A stretch of DNA of 64,000 nucleotides, taken from the NCBI RefSeq assembly GCF_030247195.1, contig NC_080671.1, forward strand, positions 183,065,725 through 183,129,724, read 5' to 3'. The DNA comes from Topomyia yanbarensis (taxonomy: Eukaryota; Arthropoda; Insecta; Diptera; Culicidae). Both the position numbers and the translations under genes were made by a program. The notes under the pieces are model-generated. The model ran no database searches. It had not been told where the DNA came from and saw only the letters and a list, made by a program, of their open reading frames with translations. Positions 11,491-23,934 of this stretch are shown here, in pieces. The number at the start of each line of letters is the position of its first letter. Positions within the stretch are counted from its first letter, which is position 1.

Positions 11491-12454
11491 CCAGAATGAG
11501 AATTCCGAACGAAACAATTCGCAAGTGATAAGGATGGCTGGAAAGAGACTGCATTGTAATCGACTGAATGTACGGCTTCTGTGTCATCGACAATAATATA
11601 ATTGCCAACATAACCTAGACACTTGACACTCTTGTCTATACACTTCAATGTAAATGAATACTATTTGCAGGTGGCCTTATATCAGTTTACTATTTCCAAT
11701 TACGCGTTAAAATACTGGACCTGAAAATACAATTCTGTGCAAAAATCATTTTTAAGATATCTGTGACCAAAAAGACATTCCAAATTCCAAGACAAATTTC
11801 TAGTTTCTAGAATTCCTGATGACTATTTAAGGCCCATAAATAAAGTAGAAACACCAGACAATCTTAAAAGCGCCGTTAAGAAAAGAAGAACGAAAACGTG
11901 CTCTTTACAATGTGATATTCACAAACATTTCAAAATATTCTGAAACAATGGTTTTGGGATTCGTGAAATTCGTTTTATTCATTTACTTCATTTAACTAAC
12001 ATTTTTAAATTTTATTCCATATACTCATTTTTCCAGATCATTCATTTTATGGATTATATTCAATTTGTTTATTTTTTCATTTAAAATATTTGACTTATTT
12101 TAAATATATGATCATTTCATTTTCATACTTTTGATTTATTTTATTTATTCAACCTCATTTTATCTACAATACTCAATCCAATATTCATTTTTTTCTTTGT
12201 ATGTATTCCGATCAGTTTATTATCTCATGCATCTTATTCGTATCAATTTGGTTTATATTTATCATTCTATCCATTTTATGAACTTTTTTTGCTTCATTAT
12301 TATTTTAAATTTTTATTTGTTTTATTATTCTTCTTCAATTTATTTAGTTTATTCGAAGTGTTATTCGCGCAGGACTCGAAACTGTGCTTATCGCACATCT
12401 AGTTCCTTATAATACAACAGTGATATGTGTAAGAAATATCTTATCTCACTGATC
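11491..12454. repeat. Very AT-rich tract with imperfect ATTCATTTTAT repeats
   Basis: From about 11960 to 12360 the sequence is dominated by variations of TTCATTTTATTTATTCAA. An open plus-strand frame here arises from base composition and shows no protein character. The part 11491-11960 is featureless. Confidence 0.5.
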
Positions 12455-14837
12455 ACTGATGGTGCCCGGCGGTGCTTGCTCTCCCGAAACCGTTGCTCGC
12501 TGTTAATCACGCCATTTCCGTTATAAGACGATCATGATCAGCATCACCACTCTGTTGACCGTCTTCTATGTGTTTACGTCGCTTATCATTCTGTAGGCGA
12601 CATTATCCGGGTTGATGTCCGGTCCTCCCGTTTCGAGCAGCTCCCTGCATGTCGCTTCTAACCTCGGACATTCGAAGACCACATGCTCCGGTGCGTTCCC
12701 ACACTCCGGGCGCAGTGGTGACGTTGCGTGCTCGAACCGATGAAGATACTTCCAGAAGCAGCCGTGACCCGACATGACAGGTGTCACGTTGAAGTTCACC
12801 TCTCCATGCTTTCTACTGACCCACGTCAACAGGTTTGGAATTAGCCGGTAGGTCTCCCTTCCTTTCTCCGTATTGTCCCATTCCTGCTGCCACGTCGCCA
12901 TTGATCCGATTCTCACCATCTTCCTTACGTTTCTGGTGTCCCTTCGATTGTAGCTCTCGATATCCTCCGCCGGGTGATGCAAATGGCGATCGTCCAGGCA
13001 ATAACGTATACTGCCTACGACGATATTGTTCTGTATGCGCTCGCGACTCATACGGCAGGCAGCCGTCCTGTTCAGTTTTTGGCGGTTCCATTTGGTTTTC
13101 AGCACTGCCCCTCAGTCGGGAACCCCATATCGCAGTGTCGATGACGAAACACTAGAAAGAAGACGTTCCGTGCTGCTTCTCGGGGCGCTGACGTCTGGCA
13201 TGATCCTCACTATTACGTTCGTTGCCATTGCCGACTTTTCGCAGGTCGACGTGGTTGATGAAGCTCAACCGGTCGTCGATTATCACTCTCAATTACTTCA
13301 GTGCACGCCCCAATGAAATCACGTGCCTCTGACATCGATCTGCATCCTCTGAACCGCTTTGCAGTTGCTGTGTTGTGGTCCGTTTTGTGGTTTACAGCTT
13401 GACCCCGTTCATCCTGTTCTCGATCGCATCTATTGTCTCTGTCACCAACACATTCACTCTATCTAGTGTCTCACCCACCACCGTTAGTGACACGTCATCC
13501 GCGAAACCAACGATTTTCTGGGAGACCGCAGTGTCAAGACCCCATCGTACATCGCGTTCCAAAAAGTTTGCCCAAGAATGGAGCTCTGAGGAACGCCCGC
13601 TGTGATTCGTATTGACTTCTGCCCTTCGTTCGTCTCGTACAGCAGCACTCTACTCTGAAAGTAGCTCTTCATCTGGATCTGGCATGGTTATTCCGTTCAG
13701 CTCTGCGGCGATGGCTTCCCAGCTGGCGCTGTTGAACCTATTCTGTACATTATCGTAACTACAGCGTAGTATCGAACTCCTCTTAGCTTTTGCTTAGATA
13801 CCTTCTCAGTACTCACGAGAATTGTTCGAATTACCTCCAATGTCGATACTTCTTTGCGGAATCCTAACTACATCTTGGACAGTCCGCGCTCACCCTCCGT
13901 GCATTTCGTCAGCCTGTTAAGGATAATTGATTCCTGAAGTTTTCCGAGTGTGTCTTTTGGTAGCAACACCAGCTTATGTAACTTCTAAATTTCGGGGTAG
14001 TTGCCTTTAGCTTCACACTTCTGCAGCACCACCCTGAACATGTCTGGATATGCCACGAGAACAGCTTTCGGCGCCACTTGTGGTATTCCATCCGGACCGG
14101 GGATTTTCGATGATTTTAGCCGTATCGACGCTTCTTTGAGCTCGTCGTTAGTCCCTTGCCACTCGGCTGTGTTTGCTTCTTCTTCTTAGCCGCACGGTGT
14201 CGGTGGGCAAGTAGTTGGATCATGATTCGGGAAGAGACCCTCAACGATTATCTTTAGTTTACCTGGGCATATTTCAGCTGGCGTCGAAGGGCCCTCATCT
14301 TCGCCTTCACGACTTGGTACGCGTCGCCCCAGAGATTGGCATCTACTTCTCAGTACAGCTTCTTATGGCAAACTGGCTTACTAAACATGATCTCCCGTTT
14401 TAAAGCGGTCCTAGCTTCCCGAAACTTCGTCTTGCGCTCCCCTCTCACTATCCGCTCTTGTAGCGTACCGAGCGACCCATTTACCCAGTAAGAGGCCGTC
14501 TACTGCGTGACTACAGTTTTCGCGGTAACGTCATAAGCCGTCACAATCATTCTTATTAGATTAGCCGCATCAACGTTCTTGATCGCCCTGTGTAGTCCGA
14601 ATGCCTCAAGAAAGAGGCCTTTGTTGAAGGCTTTCGTCTTCCACCTTAGCTTGCTGGTCGTCGTTTTCCGTGCAGTAGTAGGGTTCCGTTGGCCAATGCG
14701 GAATCGCCTGAGATGGTCGCTAAGGGGACGCTTCTCGTACACTCTCGAGTCCATGTTTGCCGACAGTGAAGGACTACAGACTGTGGCGGAATTTCTCTCG
14801 GTACCGATGTCCGTTTCGTGAAACAATTAGCTCCCAG
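12455..14837 (-). pseudogene. R1-clade non-LTR retrotransposon, copy 1
   Basis: A minus-strand LINE reading from 14837 to 12455. About 14500-14826 is the end of the endonuclease and linker (SDHLRRFRIGQRNPTTARKT). RT blocks follow at about 14190-13480, with PDGIPQVAPKAV near 14080 and AGVPQSSILGQTFWNAMYDG near 13570-13630, and the YADD-type box is decayed. The C-terminal region 12566-13105 is one open frame of about 180 residues. It ends in WQQEWDNTEKGRETYRLIPN, GHGCFWKYLHRF and a zinc-knuckle-like CGNAPEHVVFEC, characteristic of R1-clade ORF2. The 3' untranslated part reaches about 12460 with CTCTCCCGAAACCGTTGCTCG. A second copy lies in the same orientation at 29690-31880. This copy is cut at its 5' side by the TAGGGTT-ended element. 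Frameshifts are numerous. Confidence 0.9.
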
Positions 14838-16101
14838 TAGGGTTGTGGTACCGGTAATACCGGTACCGAAAATCCCGGGAATACTGACCCATTTTTGGTA
14901 CCGTAATACCGGTACTGAACAAGAGCCAGTACCGGTATTTTCGGTACCATGCCACATTTTGTATGAAATATGTGTAGACCCTATTGGTAGACCAGTGGCG
15001 GATCCAGGGGGAAGGTCCTGGGGATCCAACCCCCCCCCACACGAAAATTTTTAACTGGTTGAGAAAATTTAAAATAGTTTCTATTTTGATTTATTCTAAA
15101 CTCAAAATCATTCCAAACCAGATTCGACCACCAAAACTGATATTAATTAAATTAGGTTATTATTATATTACGTATTGTACAATGAACATTTCAAAATCAA
15201 AATTTCGGACCCCCTCCGAAATTTTTTTATGTATCCGTTGTAGTCCCATTTCCAAATATCGGTCTGCAAGGTGGCTTTTAATTATATTGAATTATCTTCT
15301 ACATAAATCGTTCCGCTTACGCCTTTGTGCGGAAATGAGGTGGGGCCATCATCATAATAATTCTATAAGTTAAACATTACTAACTCCCGTTGTACTGATC
15401 GATATGTTTGAATTCGTAACTTGTACTAAATTTCAAAGTATTCACATAGGAAATGTTTTGATTTTTGATGCTTTGATTTTGTTTATTAGCGACATTCTGA
15501 TTGGTTCCAATTATTCACTGAGTGGCACGTAATAAGACTGTGGCCTAAGACATGTCTGTATTTAGTTTGGACTTAAATCTTTATCTATAAAAGAACGAAC
15601 AGCGATTTAGTAGCTTATAATTTGGGAGTTGGTGAACTGCTTCGAGTGGTGCGATTCGTAATTTTTGGTGATCGGAAAAATCAGCAAAACTCCATAGTTA
15701 GCAGGAAATTAGGAGCCTTGGTCTGCATAACAGTCAGCACCAATTTACAACAAAGCAATAATGCCGAGAGAAAATACGACCAACGTACACGGATTTACAT
15801 TCTCATTTCGATTTACTGTGGATAATAGGGTTTCTTACATTTACCATATGTTGAAGTCGACGAAAGTCGCACCGCTTAGCAGTTATTGTATTCAAAGTGG
15901 CCTAGATCTCAAAATAAAAGAAGGTTCGAAAAATACCTTCTGCTGCAATGAGACATCAGTTTGAGCATTTAATTTTACTTTGAAGCGTTTCTCGAATCTT
16001 TTGAAAAAAAAAATATTCGAGTACCGGTACTTTACCGGTACTGCGGGTTTCAGTACCGCAGTTCCGGTTCTCGCCAAAATGGGTCGGTACTGCGAACCCT
16101 A
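14838..16101. mobile_element. TAGGGTT-ended hAT-like element with GGTACCGGTA subterminal repeats
   Basis: The left end TAGGGTTGTGGTACCGG and the reverse complement of the right end TAGGGTTCGCAGTACCGACC match in the outer seven bases. Both are followed inward by clusters of GGTACCGGTA-type palindromes and a CCCATTTTGG motif. The 8-mers outside (GCTCCCAG and CTTTCGAC) do not match, so the target duplication is lost or the two ends are not from one insertion. It interrupts R1 copy 1 on the left. No transposase is visible. A CAGTGGCGGATCC-type repeat begins at about 14993 inside it. Confidence 0.6.
14993..15110 (+). repeat. GGCGGATCC repeat, copy 1 of 3
   Basis: The segment from CCAGTGGCGGATCCAGGGGG through AAATTTAAAATAGTTTC matches the reverse complement of about 23705-23825 and the plus strand of about 38165-38265. 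The shared pattern is a C- or G-rich block, then AAAATTTT, AACT(G/T)GTT, AAATTTNAAA and TAGTTT. This is a dispersed repeat, origin unknown. Confidence 0.65.
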
Positions 16102-18526
16102 CTTTCGACATTAGTAATACAACTTTTGCAGAACATGTACGCATTCTGACGTCGTTCAATGTATTCCCTAAACATGAATTTATTGATGTAATTGCAGGAC
16201 ATTGAGCAGTATTTTGCTCATTTAGATTATTTCAATCTAATCCAAAAAACTGTCGGTATTATTATCGTGAATATGGTTAGGCCACTTCCATGAATCAAAA
16301 CATAAACTCAACATGTAAATGAAATAACGACGATTTGCATGTAATAATCTTCCTCCACAGTCCCAACTTCGTGGCCTCACAAAATCCAACGGAATAAAAA
16401 CGAACATTGACACACCCCGCGCAAGCATTTCACGATGCAACCTCAGCCACAACAACAGCTGAGCGTCAAGCCAGGCCGCGCCGCGACGCGCATCAATATG
16501 GCGCGTACGTACGCGTCCGTCTCATTTTGTCATTCGGCTCAAACTCGCGCGAACCGTCCCACTTCGTGGCAATCACTTACGTAATGGTCCTGAAAATAAC
16601 TCGCTCGTATACCGTAAGCTCCAGTGCGGTCCAATGGCACTTCTTTCTGCTGCTGCTGTTGTTGTTGCTGTTATTTGTTATTTGCCGCCACATATGGTTC
16701 GAAAATACGAAGAAATAACGGGACCAATCGGGACTGCCTGGAGGTTGTGTAATAAAATTGGATATGCCAATAGGAAATGATCGGTTGTCGCGAAAACCGC
16801 CCTGTTTGGATAATCCGAAGCGTTCAGGTCATCGCCATCTGGCCTCATTCTTGGGTGTGGTTGCGTTTACGTTTCGCAACAATCAATCGGGACCCGTTCC
16901 TCGTTCGGTCATGACGCATTTCCGTTTCCGGGCAATGATATCGATAAACGATTTCGGTCGGTAATTTGTGTGATTTGCCCTCCAGCATAATATTTGATTC
17001 GATCTCTTCCTCCTTACTCTGTTCTGTGTACATCAGAGCCCGGCCAGCAGAGCCCCGGGCATATGATCGTGAGAATCTTGTTGGACCCCGTTGGACTATG
17101 TGCCGACTGCTGCTTCTTTTCATCGAAAGCTATCGCAATCGGCAAATCAATGTCATAAATTAATAATTATAGTTGGATTGTTCCTATACACGGATGAACA
17201 GTTCCGCACACAAACAGTTTCTATTGTAGAGCGAACCGGCACGGACTGGTCCGCGCGTTTAGCACAAGTTACGAAAAGCGAGAGTTTGGCGGATGGACTA
17301 CCGAAAGTTCGTGACTGAAAAATTATGGCGCCGTGAGAGGAGCGGTGATCGCAACCCAATTCCCGACAGACTCACACGAGGTCGACGAAGGTCTAAAGGT
17401 GGGTCACGTCTCTTCCTTCGCAACTGAGATCGTGATCGGAAAATGCTTAATTTGAGTGTAATTATGTGATGAGACGGATGAAATGGATTAGAGAACAACA
17501 CACACTAGCGCAGAAAAAGAAACACAATCAGAACTGAAGAAGAGTTGGAACCGACGTTGAAAGCTACGGGGCTCAATTAGCACTAATCGGACGAGATTTT
17601 TTCCCTTGTTCTAGCCTTGCTTCGCTTCGATTCGGAATCGAGAAGTCGCATGGCTTGAGGCTGTATTTCCTGGTTTTCCGTTGATAATCATCAGCTGACC
17701 CGATCGGTCGGTGCAAAAATATGCAATGACCTGAAGCATATCCTTGCATTCTTTTACCCTGAAAACCGGTCCTCCCTAATAAACGATGAATTATTATGAT
17801 AAACAATAAAACAAGCAGTGATCTGAATCAGATCCACTGCAATTTAATTCTGCTTCTGTCATGTTTTGAATCGGAGCCAAAGATCGATTTGTTTATGCAA
17901 CAAAAAAACCGCTGGTTCCACTTCCTGAGGACGCCCATCAAGGACGGCCACCTGTTGTCTATCGGTTTGTGGTGAATAAACAAATTCCGCTTGAGTGCCA
18001 CCGCCCGACTGGTGGAGACAAAGCCGTACAGTTGATGGTGGAAAGGAAAAACATAAACAAAAACACAGGATGATGACGCATGTCAATTTCACACCACGCA
18101 CAGTGAACTGAGCTCGTCACACTTCAGCTACCGGGCGGCGACTAAAGTACGGCGGGTAAAGTGATCCGATTGGGGGTAACGTCAACTGCTCCTGTCTTGA
18201 TTCGGCAAAGATAATGGAGAATATTTGTGATCAAAACTGGTTTTACGTTTACGGAACAAGTTATTACTTGTTATTCTTGTGTAGCGCCGATTGTAGAGTT
18301 AAGGCTGCATTAACGAATTGGACGAGGTGGTATTTTCGACAGAGATTACATTTCATAAAATAATAGTCAGTGAATGACATTTACTCCCACTGTGTTCGGT
18401 AGTTAACTTCACACATAAAATATGCATTTCAGAGAAGTTGAATTTCGGTGTTTCGAATTCATCTTGTGCACTTGGCGCCAGTTAGACACTAAATCCAAAC
18501 AGCTCACACAACATATGTGAACGTCT
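16102..18526. other. Lower-repeat island without a supported gene
   Basis: Mixed-GC, apparently low-copy sequence. It has a CpG-rich patch at about 16465-16560 (CGCGCC, GCGTACGTACGCG), a CTGCTGCTG/TTGTTG run at about 16648-16675 and several short open frames with no domain. Features such as conserved enhancers or a noncoding exon are possible, but nothing in the sequence decides it. Confidence 0.35.
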
Positions 18527-18534
18527 AAAGCAAC
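18527..18534. repeat. Left 8-bp target-site duplication of the large hAT block
   Basis: AAAGCAAC directly precedes TAGAGATGGGC. The identical octamer follows the matching right terminus at 26204-26211. Confidence 0.9.
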
Positions 18535-18889
18535 TAGAGATGGGCGAATGAATCGCGAATCGATCAAAAGAATCAACTCATCAGACAGAGCGAATGAATC
18601 GCGATTCTTTTTTAAAGAGCTGCGTTTCACTGAAGGAGTGACAGTTTATTATAAACTCAAGGAGAGCCAAAAAGAACCGAATGAATTTGCTATGATTATG
18701 AATCACTCTAAAATAAACAAACACGATGAACACATAAGGTTTGTTTAATAATATATCAACTCATAACTGATTTAAATTTAATAATAGTTATGATTTCTAG
18801 GGAGAAACCAATCTTGAAATTGGCGGAATTTTTTGTGAAAAATAGCAATTTTTATTTAAAATGAGTAAAAATCTCCCTTAATTGCAAAA

Positions 18890-18998
18890 TGATCTCGAAA
18901 ACTCAACGTAGGGGTTAGATATCTCATACACAGAATGTGTATGCTAAGTTTGAAATAAATCGATTAGGTAGTTTTTGAATGAGAGTTAACACCGTAAA
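18890..18998 (-). repeat. Dispersed repeat, inverted mate of 6079-6186
   Basis: The reverse complement aligns with 6079-6186 through CATACACATTCTGTGT, TAACCCC and GAGTTTTCGAGAT. The similarity may extend into neighbouring sequence. Confidence 0.65.
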
Positions 18999-19679
18999 CA
19001 CTGTCATGTATGGAAAGTTTGCGGAAGAAATGATTTTATGAAACTTTTATGAAGTAGCGAAATGACTATTTGTTAACCCTTCATAAGGCAGTGGCAACTA
19101 TATTGTACTCTTTTCGTTTCGTTAATATCGCAGAAATATGAAGTGAGAAGTGTTCCAATCCTATGAAATCTATTTGTTAGGAATCTGGCAACACTTCTTG
19201 TTACTTTTAATTGAGGTACAGTGAAAAGTGTCAGATTGGTGACGAGTTTTTTGAAAAAAATGCGGCGATTTCCTTTTGGATAATAAAATCAGCTCGATTT
19301 TGAAAAAAATGCTTTAGATCCTATATGTTGGTGATGCAAAATTGTAAAACCAACTATTTTTAATGCGAAAATTTGGTTTATGAGTGGTAAAAATTACAAC
19401 GAAAAAAATTAAATGAATAAATGAACGTCTGTAATCTGTGGTCCAATCTCGTTGGAAATACATCAAACATTACGAAGGCTGACGTTTTCTAACGGCGGTA
19501 CGGGCGGTACCAAGTATATTTTCAAAACATTATTTTATTATGAAATAAATATAAATATATTCTAAACTATGTGAAAAAACCGTGTTTTTATTAATATAAC
19601 ATCCATTAATAGCCCCAAACTCTAGGCCTTATAATGAGTTAAGCGAAAAAATTGAAGTACATGTCAGCATACACCCTTA

Positions 19680-20120
19680 AAAACTGTTTTGCCTTTCTCC
19701 TATAGAAAGGCTATGTAATCACTCTGAAAACCGACCTTTTAACCTAGGCCCAGAGGGCTGAGTCTAAAAGGTCTGTGCGTGTGTATGTATGTATGTGACC
19801 AAAAATAAGCACATCGGTTACTTAGGAACGGCTGACCCGATTTTTTCAAACTTAGTCTCAAATGAAAGGTACAACGTTCCCATAGGCTGCTATTGAATTT
19901 CATTTAATTCAGACTTCCGGAGTTACAGGTTGAAGAGTGGGGTCACGCCTGAAATTCCCATATAAATCAGAATCAGCATGGTATCTAAAAGATGCAAAAC
20001 TTCATAAAATGTGTTCGAAAATTTTTGATTTTATAGTTTCAGCTCACTGATGCCCAATCAAACCCACGTTGACCACATTGGACAACTTCGGCGGAATCGG
20101 AAGCTTCGGGAAAGTGGTAT
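19680..20120 (+). repeat. CCTTTCTCCTATAGAAAGG dispersed repeat, copy A (left part)
   Basis: Begins with the 19-bp near-palindrome CCTTTCTCCTATAGAAAGG, followed by GCTATGTAATCACTCTGAAA, a GTGTATGTATG tract, and a core around CACATCGGTTACTTAGGAAC, CAAACTTAGTCTCAAATGAA and AGGTACAACGTTCCC. The same core appears inverted at 38520-38760 and partly at 22700-23100. The hAT element at 20121 interrupts it. The family is noncoding as far as I can see. Confidence 0.75.
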
Positions 20121-22676
20121 CAGTGTTGCCACAATTAAATCTGTACCGGGAGTTGAAAAATCTTTTCTATCTGTTCCCTTCTATAGGAAAATCTGTACCG
20201 AATTCTGTACCCAAACAATAACAAGGTTGTCTTTAAAAAAATTCTTAAAAATAGTTATTTTTATTCGGGGAAATCACACCAGACATTCTGACTCGGTTGT
20301 TTTATTTGAGCTGGAATTCCACAAGGCACCAGTTAGAATTCTGGATGAGTTTGACTGGGTAATGTTAATATCAGCTCCAGCTCAGATTCTCGCAGCCACT
20401 TTATTTACAACCAAAGGTTAGGGTTCGTCGCGGTTGCGGTAATTACCGCAACCGCGCGGTATTTACCGCACCCGCACCGCAAAATCTGCGGTGCGGTGAG
20501 ACACTTTTTCCCGCAGATGCGGTGCGGGAAAGAGCTTTTACCGCGCGGTTTTACCGCAACCGCACCGCAAAAAAATAATTGATAAAGTGATAATTTTGAT
20601 TATTCTAAATTGATAAACAGACTGCTATTACAAAAGAAAATCTAGCTGTGTCCAAAAAATTTTTACTTTATTATTTTTACGACATATTTTGGACTAGCTA
20701 TTTGACACTTCTAAGTAAAAATTCATAAACTAACCATTTCAAATACATAAAATGCAAGATCCAAATAGAGACAAAATTATTCGATCATTTAAAAACAATA
20801 AATTTGTACTCTTAAATCTAATTTAAAAGTGCATCACTTCTCCCGATTTCTGTTGGTAATCGTGGAATTGTGAATCGTTTTCGATATCAATTTTTCAATT
20901 GCGAATTTTGACTAATTTAAAGGAATTAGAGATGAACTAATTGTGCTGGGACTTAAACACAACCCAAAGAAATAATTATATTCGTCAAACCAAACGAATT
21001 TACAATAATTGGCAGTAAAGGATACAAATGTATGAAAGCGTTCAAAATAAGGAGGGGTCCAAATATGGATGATTTTTCTATCATTCGTTCATCAGCATCG
21101 TATTTCTATCTTCTTTGATTGCTGTGTAAATTCAATGTGAATTTTTCTACAGTCAATTTTAATGGACTCTTTCTCAAAAAGTATGCTACATAACTTTTTT
21201 TCGCGTACTTCCATTCAAATTTACTATAATTTTCTACCAAATTAAGTCCTAATATTTTTCAGTTAAGGCTATTTTGTAGCTTTTTTGAAGCTTTTTTTGC
21301 CAAATACCACATATTTGACTCCCGTTCACTGCAATTGAAGTTTTTGCCTTTGGCTTATTGACAAAATATTAGAGGAAAATACATTAAATGCTAGAACTTT
21401 CGAACTAGCCTTAGGAAAATCACACTTCATACATTTTCAAAGGGAGCAATCTTAGTTGTTGGATGAGAATACATCTGTTTCTTGAAGAATGCGGAAGTTA
21501 GAGTTTTGAGATATATTGTCCGTAAAACCCCCTATTTTTAAAAATCATTTCTGCTGTATGCTACAAATCATACATTTTTTGCAGTTTTTCTAATGTTCAA
21601 TAATTCTGTACCGGTTGAGACCGGACACCTGATTAGATGTATTGTATAGAGCGATTTTTTCGTCAAATATGGCGCCGTTTTTATTGATGAAATACAATAT
21701 GTTTTTATTTCACTGTATTGGAATATATGCGCTACTATATAGAAGTACTGGTATTTCGACTTTGAATTTTGGTTGGTGAAATTCCTTTAGAATGAAAGGT
21801 AGTTTTACTACGTAAATGCGAAAATCATACATTTTATTTTCATATGTCAAAAGCATTGAAAATATTAAAATTTAAAGAAAAAAATATGCAACTTCATTTC
21901 TTATTGCGTTTTTATTCCCCTTTTCAATTAACTGAAGGGTTGCTAAAATAAAAGTTTTCCTATTACTGTAGTTTTTGAATGTATAATGTTTGCCTTAAAA
22001 TGAACGGAATTTTATTAATAGAAAATGCAAAAGTTGATTTTTTCATAAACAATACATTCTGAGGAGTCTCTTAAAGTTAAATTTCGTGTGAATAAAAATA
22101 ACATTTTATTATATACTGTTACACAAATGAACAATTTTCCAACACTATTTTTTAAAAATATAAAAATTTTACCGCATTTACCGCATTACCGCGCGGTGCG
22201 GTGCGGTAAATAAAGTGCGGTTGCGGTAAGCGGTGCGGTTTTATTATTTTTTTGCGGTTGCGGTGCGGACAATCCATTTACCGCCCACATCCGCACCGCG
22301 ACGAACCCTACCAAAGGTGGCCAACAGAGTGGCGGCTTGAAGCTGCTTGCAGGAATTCAAATGGAGCAGGTCAGAGTAAACGTATGCACTCCGAGAAGAT
22401 TCGCTCGGCTTTCACTTAGACATCACATTCACTTAGACATTTGATTTGCTGGAAGCAGATTTCTCGCATATCGCATTCCAATGTCAGATTCAGTTAAAGC
22501 TCTATGAGTAACAGCTTCACTTTAAATTCTTGCCATCACTGTTGTCATGTAAAAAAATCTGTACCAATCTGTACTTTTTTTTCAAAAATCTGTAATCTGT
22601 ACCGTTCAGAATCTGTACCAAAAATGCTTCAAAAATCTGTACCTTTCTAGATAAATCTGTATTTGTGGCATCACTG
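20121..22676. mobile_element. CAGTGTTGCCACA-ended hAT element
   Basis: Inverted ends are CAGTGTTGCCACA at the left and, as reverse complement, CAGTGATGCCACA at the right (12 of 13). The octamer after the right end is GTGGTTAT, and before the left end the sequence reads AGTGGTAT, so the duplication is GTGG(T)TAT with one base lost. Several copies of AAATCTGTACC lie inside both ends, in inverted orientation, as expected of transposase-binding subterminal repeats. Without the nested element at 20419-22310 it would be only about 656 bp, so it is a nonautonomous element carrying a later insertion. Confidence 0.82.
20419..22310. mobile_element. TAGGGTTCGTCGCGG-ended hAT element with GCGGT subterminal repeats
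   Basis: An 1892-bp element with perfect 15-bp inverted ends, TAGGGTTCGTCGCGG and CCGCGACGAACCCTA, and a perfect 8-bp duplication CCAAAGGT at 20411-20418 and 22311-22318. Both ends are packed with GCGGTGCGGT/GCGGTTGCGG repeats, including an exact 26-bp palindrome at 20430-20455. The interior (about 20600-22140) is AT-rich with no transposase. Intact duplication and matching ends suggest it is among the youngest insertions here. Confidence 0.93.
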
Positions 22677-23504
22677 GTGGTTATGTTCCTGAGTTGAATT
22701 CACATCTGCTTCTCAGAAATGTCTGACTCGATCTTCACAAAATCAGTCTCAAATGAAAGAATTGAATGCTATTAAATTTCCTTTGAATCGGAGCTCTGGT
22801 TACTGTGTTACGGGTTGAAATATGCGGCCACATGCAAAATTTCCATATAAACCGGTAATCAATATATGTATAAATGATGCAAAAATAATTAAAATAAGTT
22901 ACAAATTGCTTGAAATTGTTGGTCGACACTCTTATACCATTGGACTCACTTCGTTGAGTTCGGAAAACGTGTGTATTCGTATGTGTGTATGTCTGTGTTT
23001 GACCATCAATTGCGCATCGGTTACTCGGAGATGACCGAACCGATTTTCTCAAAACAAGTCTCAAATGGATGGTATAATATGCAGTTTGGTGTAGTATCGC
23101 CCCTCACTTACACTAACACCTCCACCTTTCATCAACCTCCACCCCCCTTGGCCACCCTCGCACCCGCATTAGGGCATTGCAAAAAAAACACTAATTTTTG
23201 AAATCCTAAAGGCCTCCTATTGTGACAAATAGCAAACTAAACTCACATGCCAAATTTCATATCATTTGGACAATTTTAGACCTCCGCTCAATTTGTTTGA
23301 AGTTTTTGACATTGGTTTCATGGGAAAATACAGTGTGTCCCGCATTTTTTCTATTCAAACAAACTGCACCAATTTTTTGCATTTGTTTTGAAGCTTAATC
23401 AACGATGTTTCTCGAAATTTGGAAGTCCTGGTGCGATTTCTTCGTTTGTTATGGTAGTTTAAGTGAAAAAAGTTGTGTCCCATATTTATAAGTTCACCTT
23501 ACTT
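22677..23504 (+). repeat. Dispersed-repeat core copies and flank
   Basis: At 22700-22790 and again at 22930-23090 the sequence carries versions of the core seen at 19800-19930 (TTCTCAGAAATG, ACTCGGAGATGACCGAACCG, TCTCAAATG). The part 23100-23500 has C-rich stretches (CCACCCCCCTTGG) and no gene. Confidence 0.6.
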
Positions 23505-23934
23505 TTTTTCCTTTCTCCTATAGAAAGGTTATGCAATCAATCTGAACATCGTCAACCTAATCCCGGTCTATCCCCACATCACACACCATCCTTCCCTAAA
23601 CCCACCTTCCCTCATCAATTAAACCAACACCCCCGCCCCCTCCGCCCCGAAGACAATTTCCTAGTTCCTCCTAAACAAACTTCCTTAGTCGGTCTGGTTT
23701 GAAATGATTTTGAGTTTGAAAACTACTTTAAATTTGATATAATTTGAAAATTTGTTAACAAGTTAAAACCTTTTGGCGGGTTCCGGACCCCCCGAACCCT
23801 CCTTCTGGATCCGCTGCTGGGTTCAAGTGTTTCAGCTACGACACATAGCTTCTCAAATTCGTGGCTGTCGATCCAATCGTACTGTAATGGACATTTCCAC
23901 CATTATATTGAACTTAACCAGCCATGGAATCGTA

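Noticed and set aside
12131..12412. Plus-strand frame rich in F, Y, I, S
   Set aside because: Arises from AT-rich composition; no membrane-protein family resemblance beyond composition.
14838..16101. Secure hAT call with target duplication
   Set aside because: Flanking octamers GCTCCCAG and CTTTCGAC do not match, so reported only as hAT-like.
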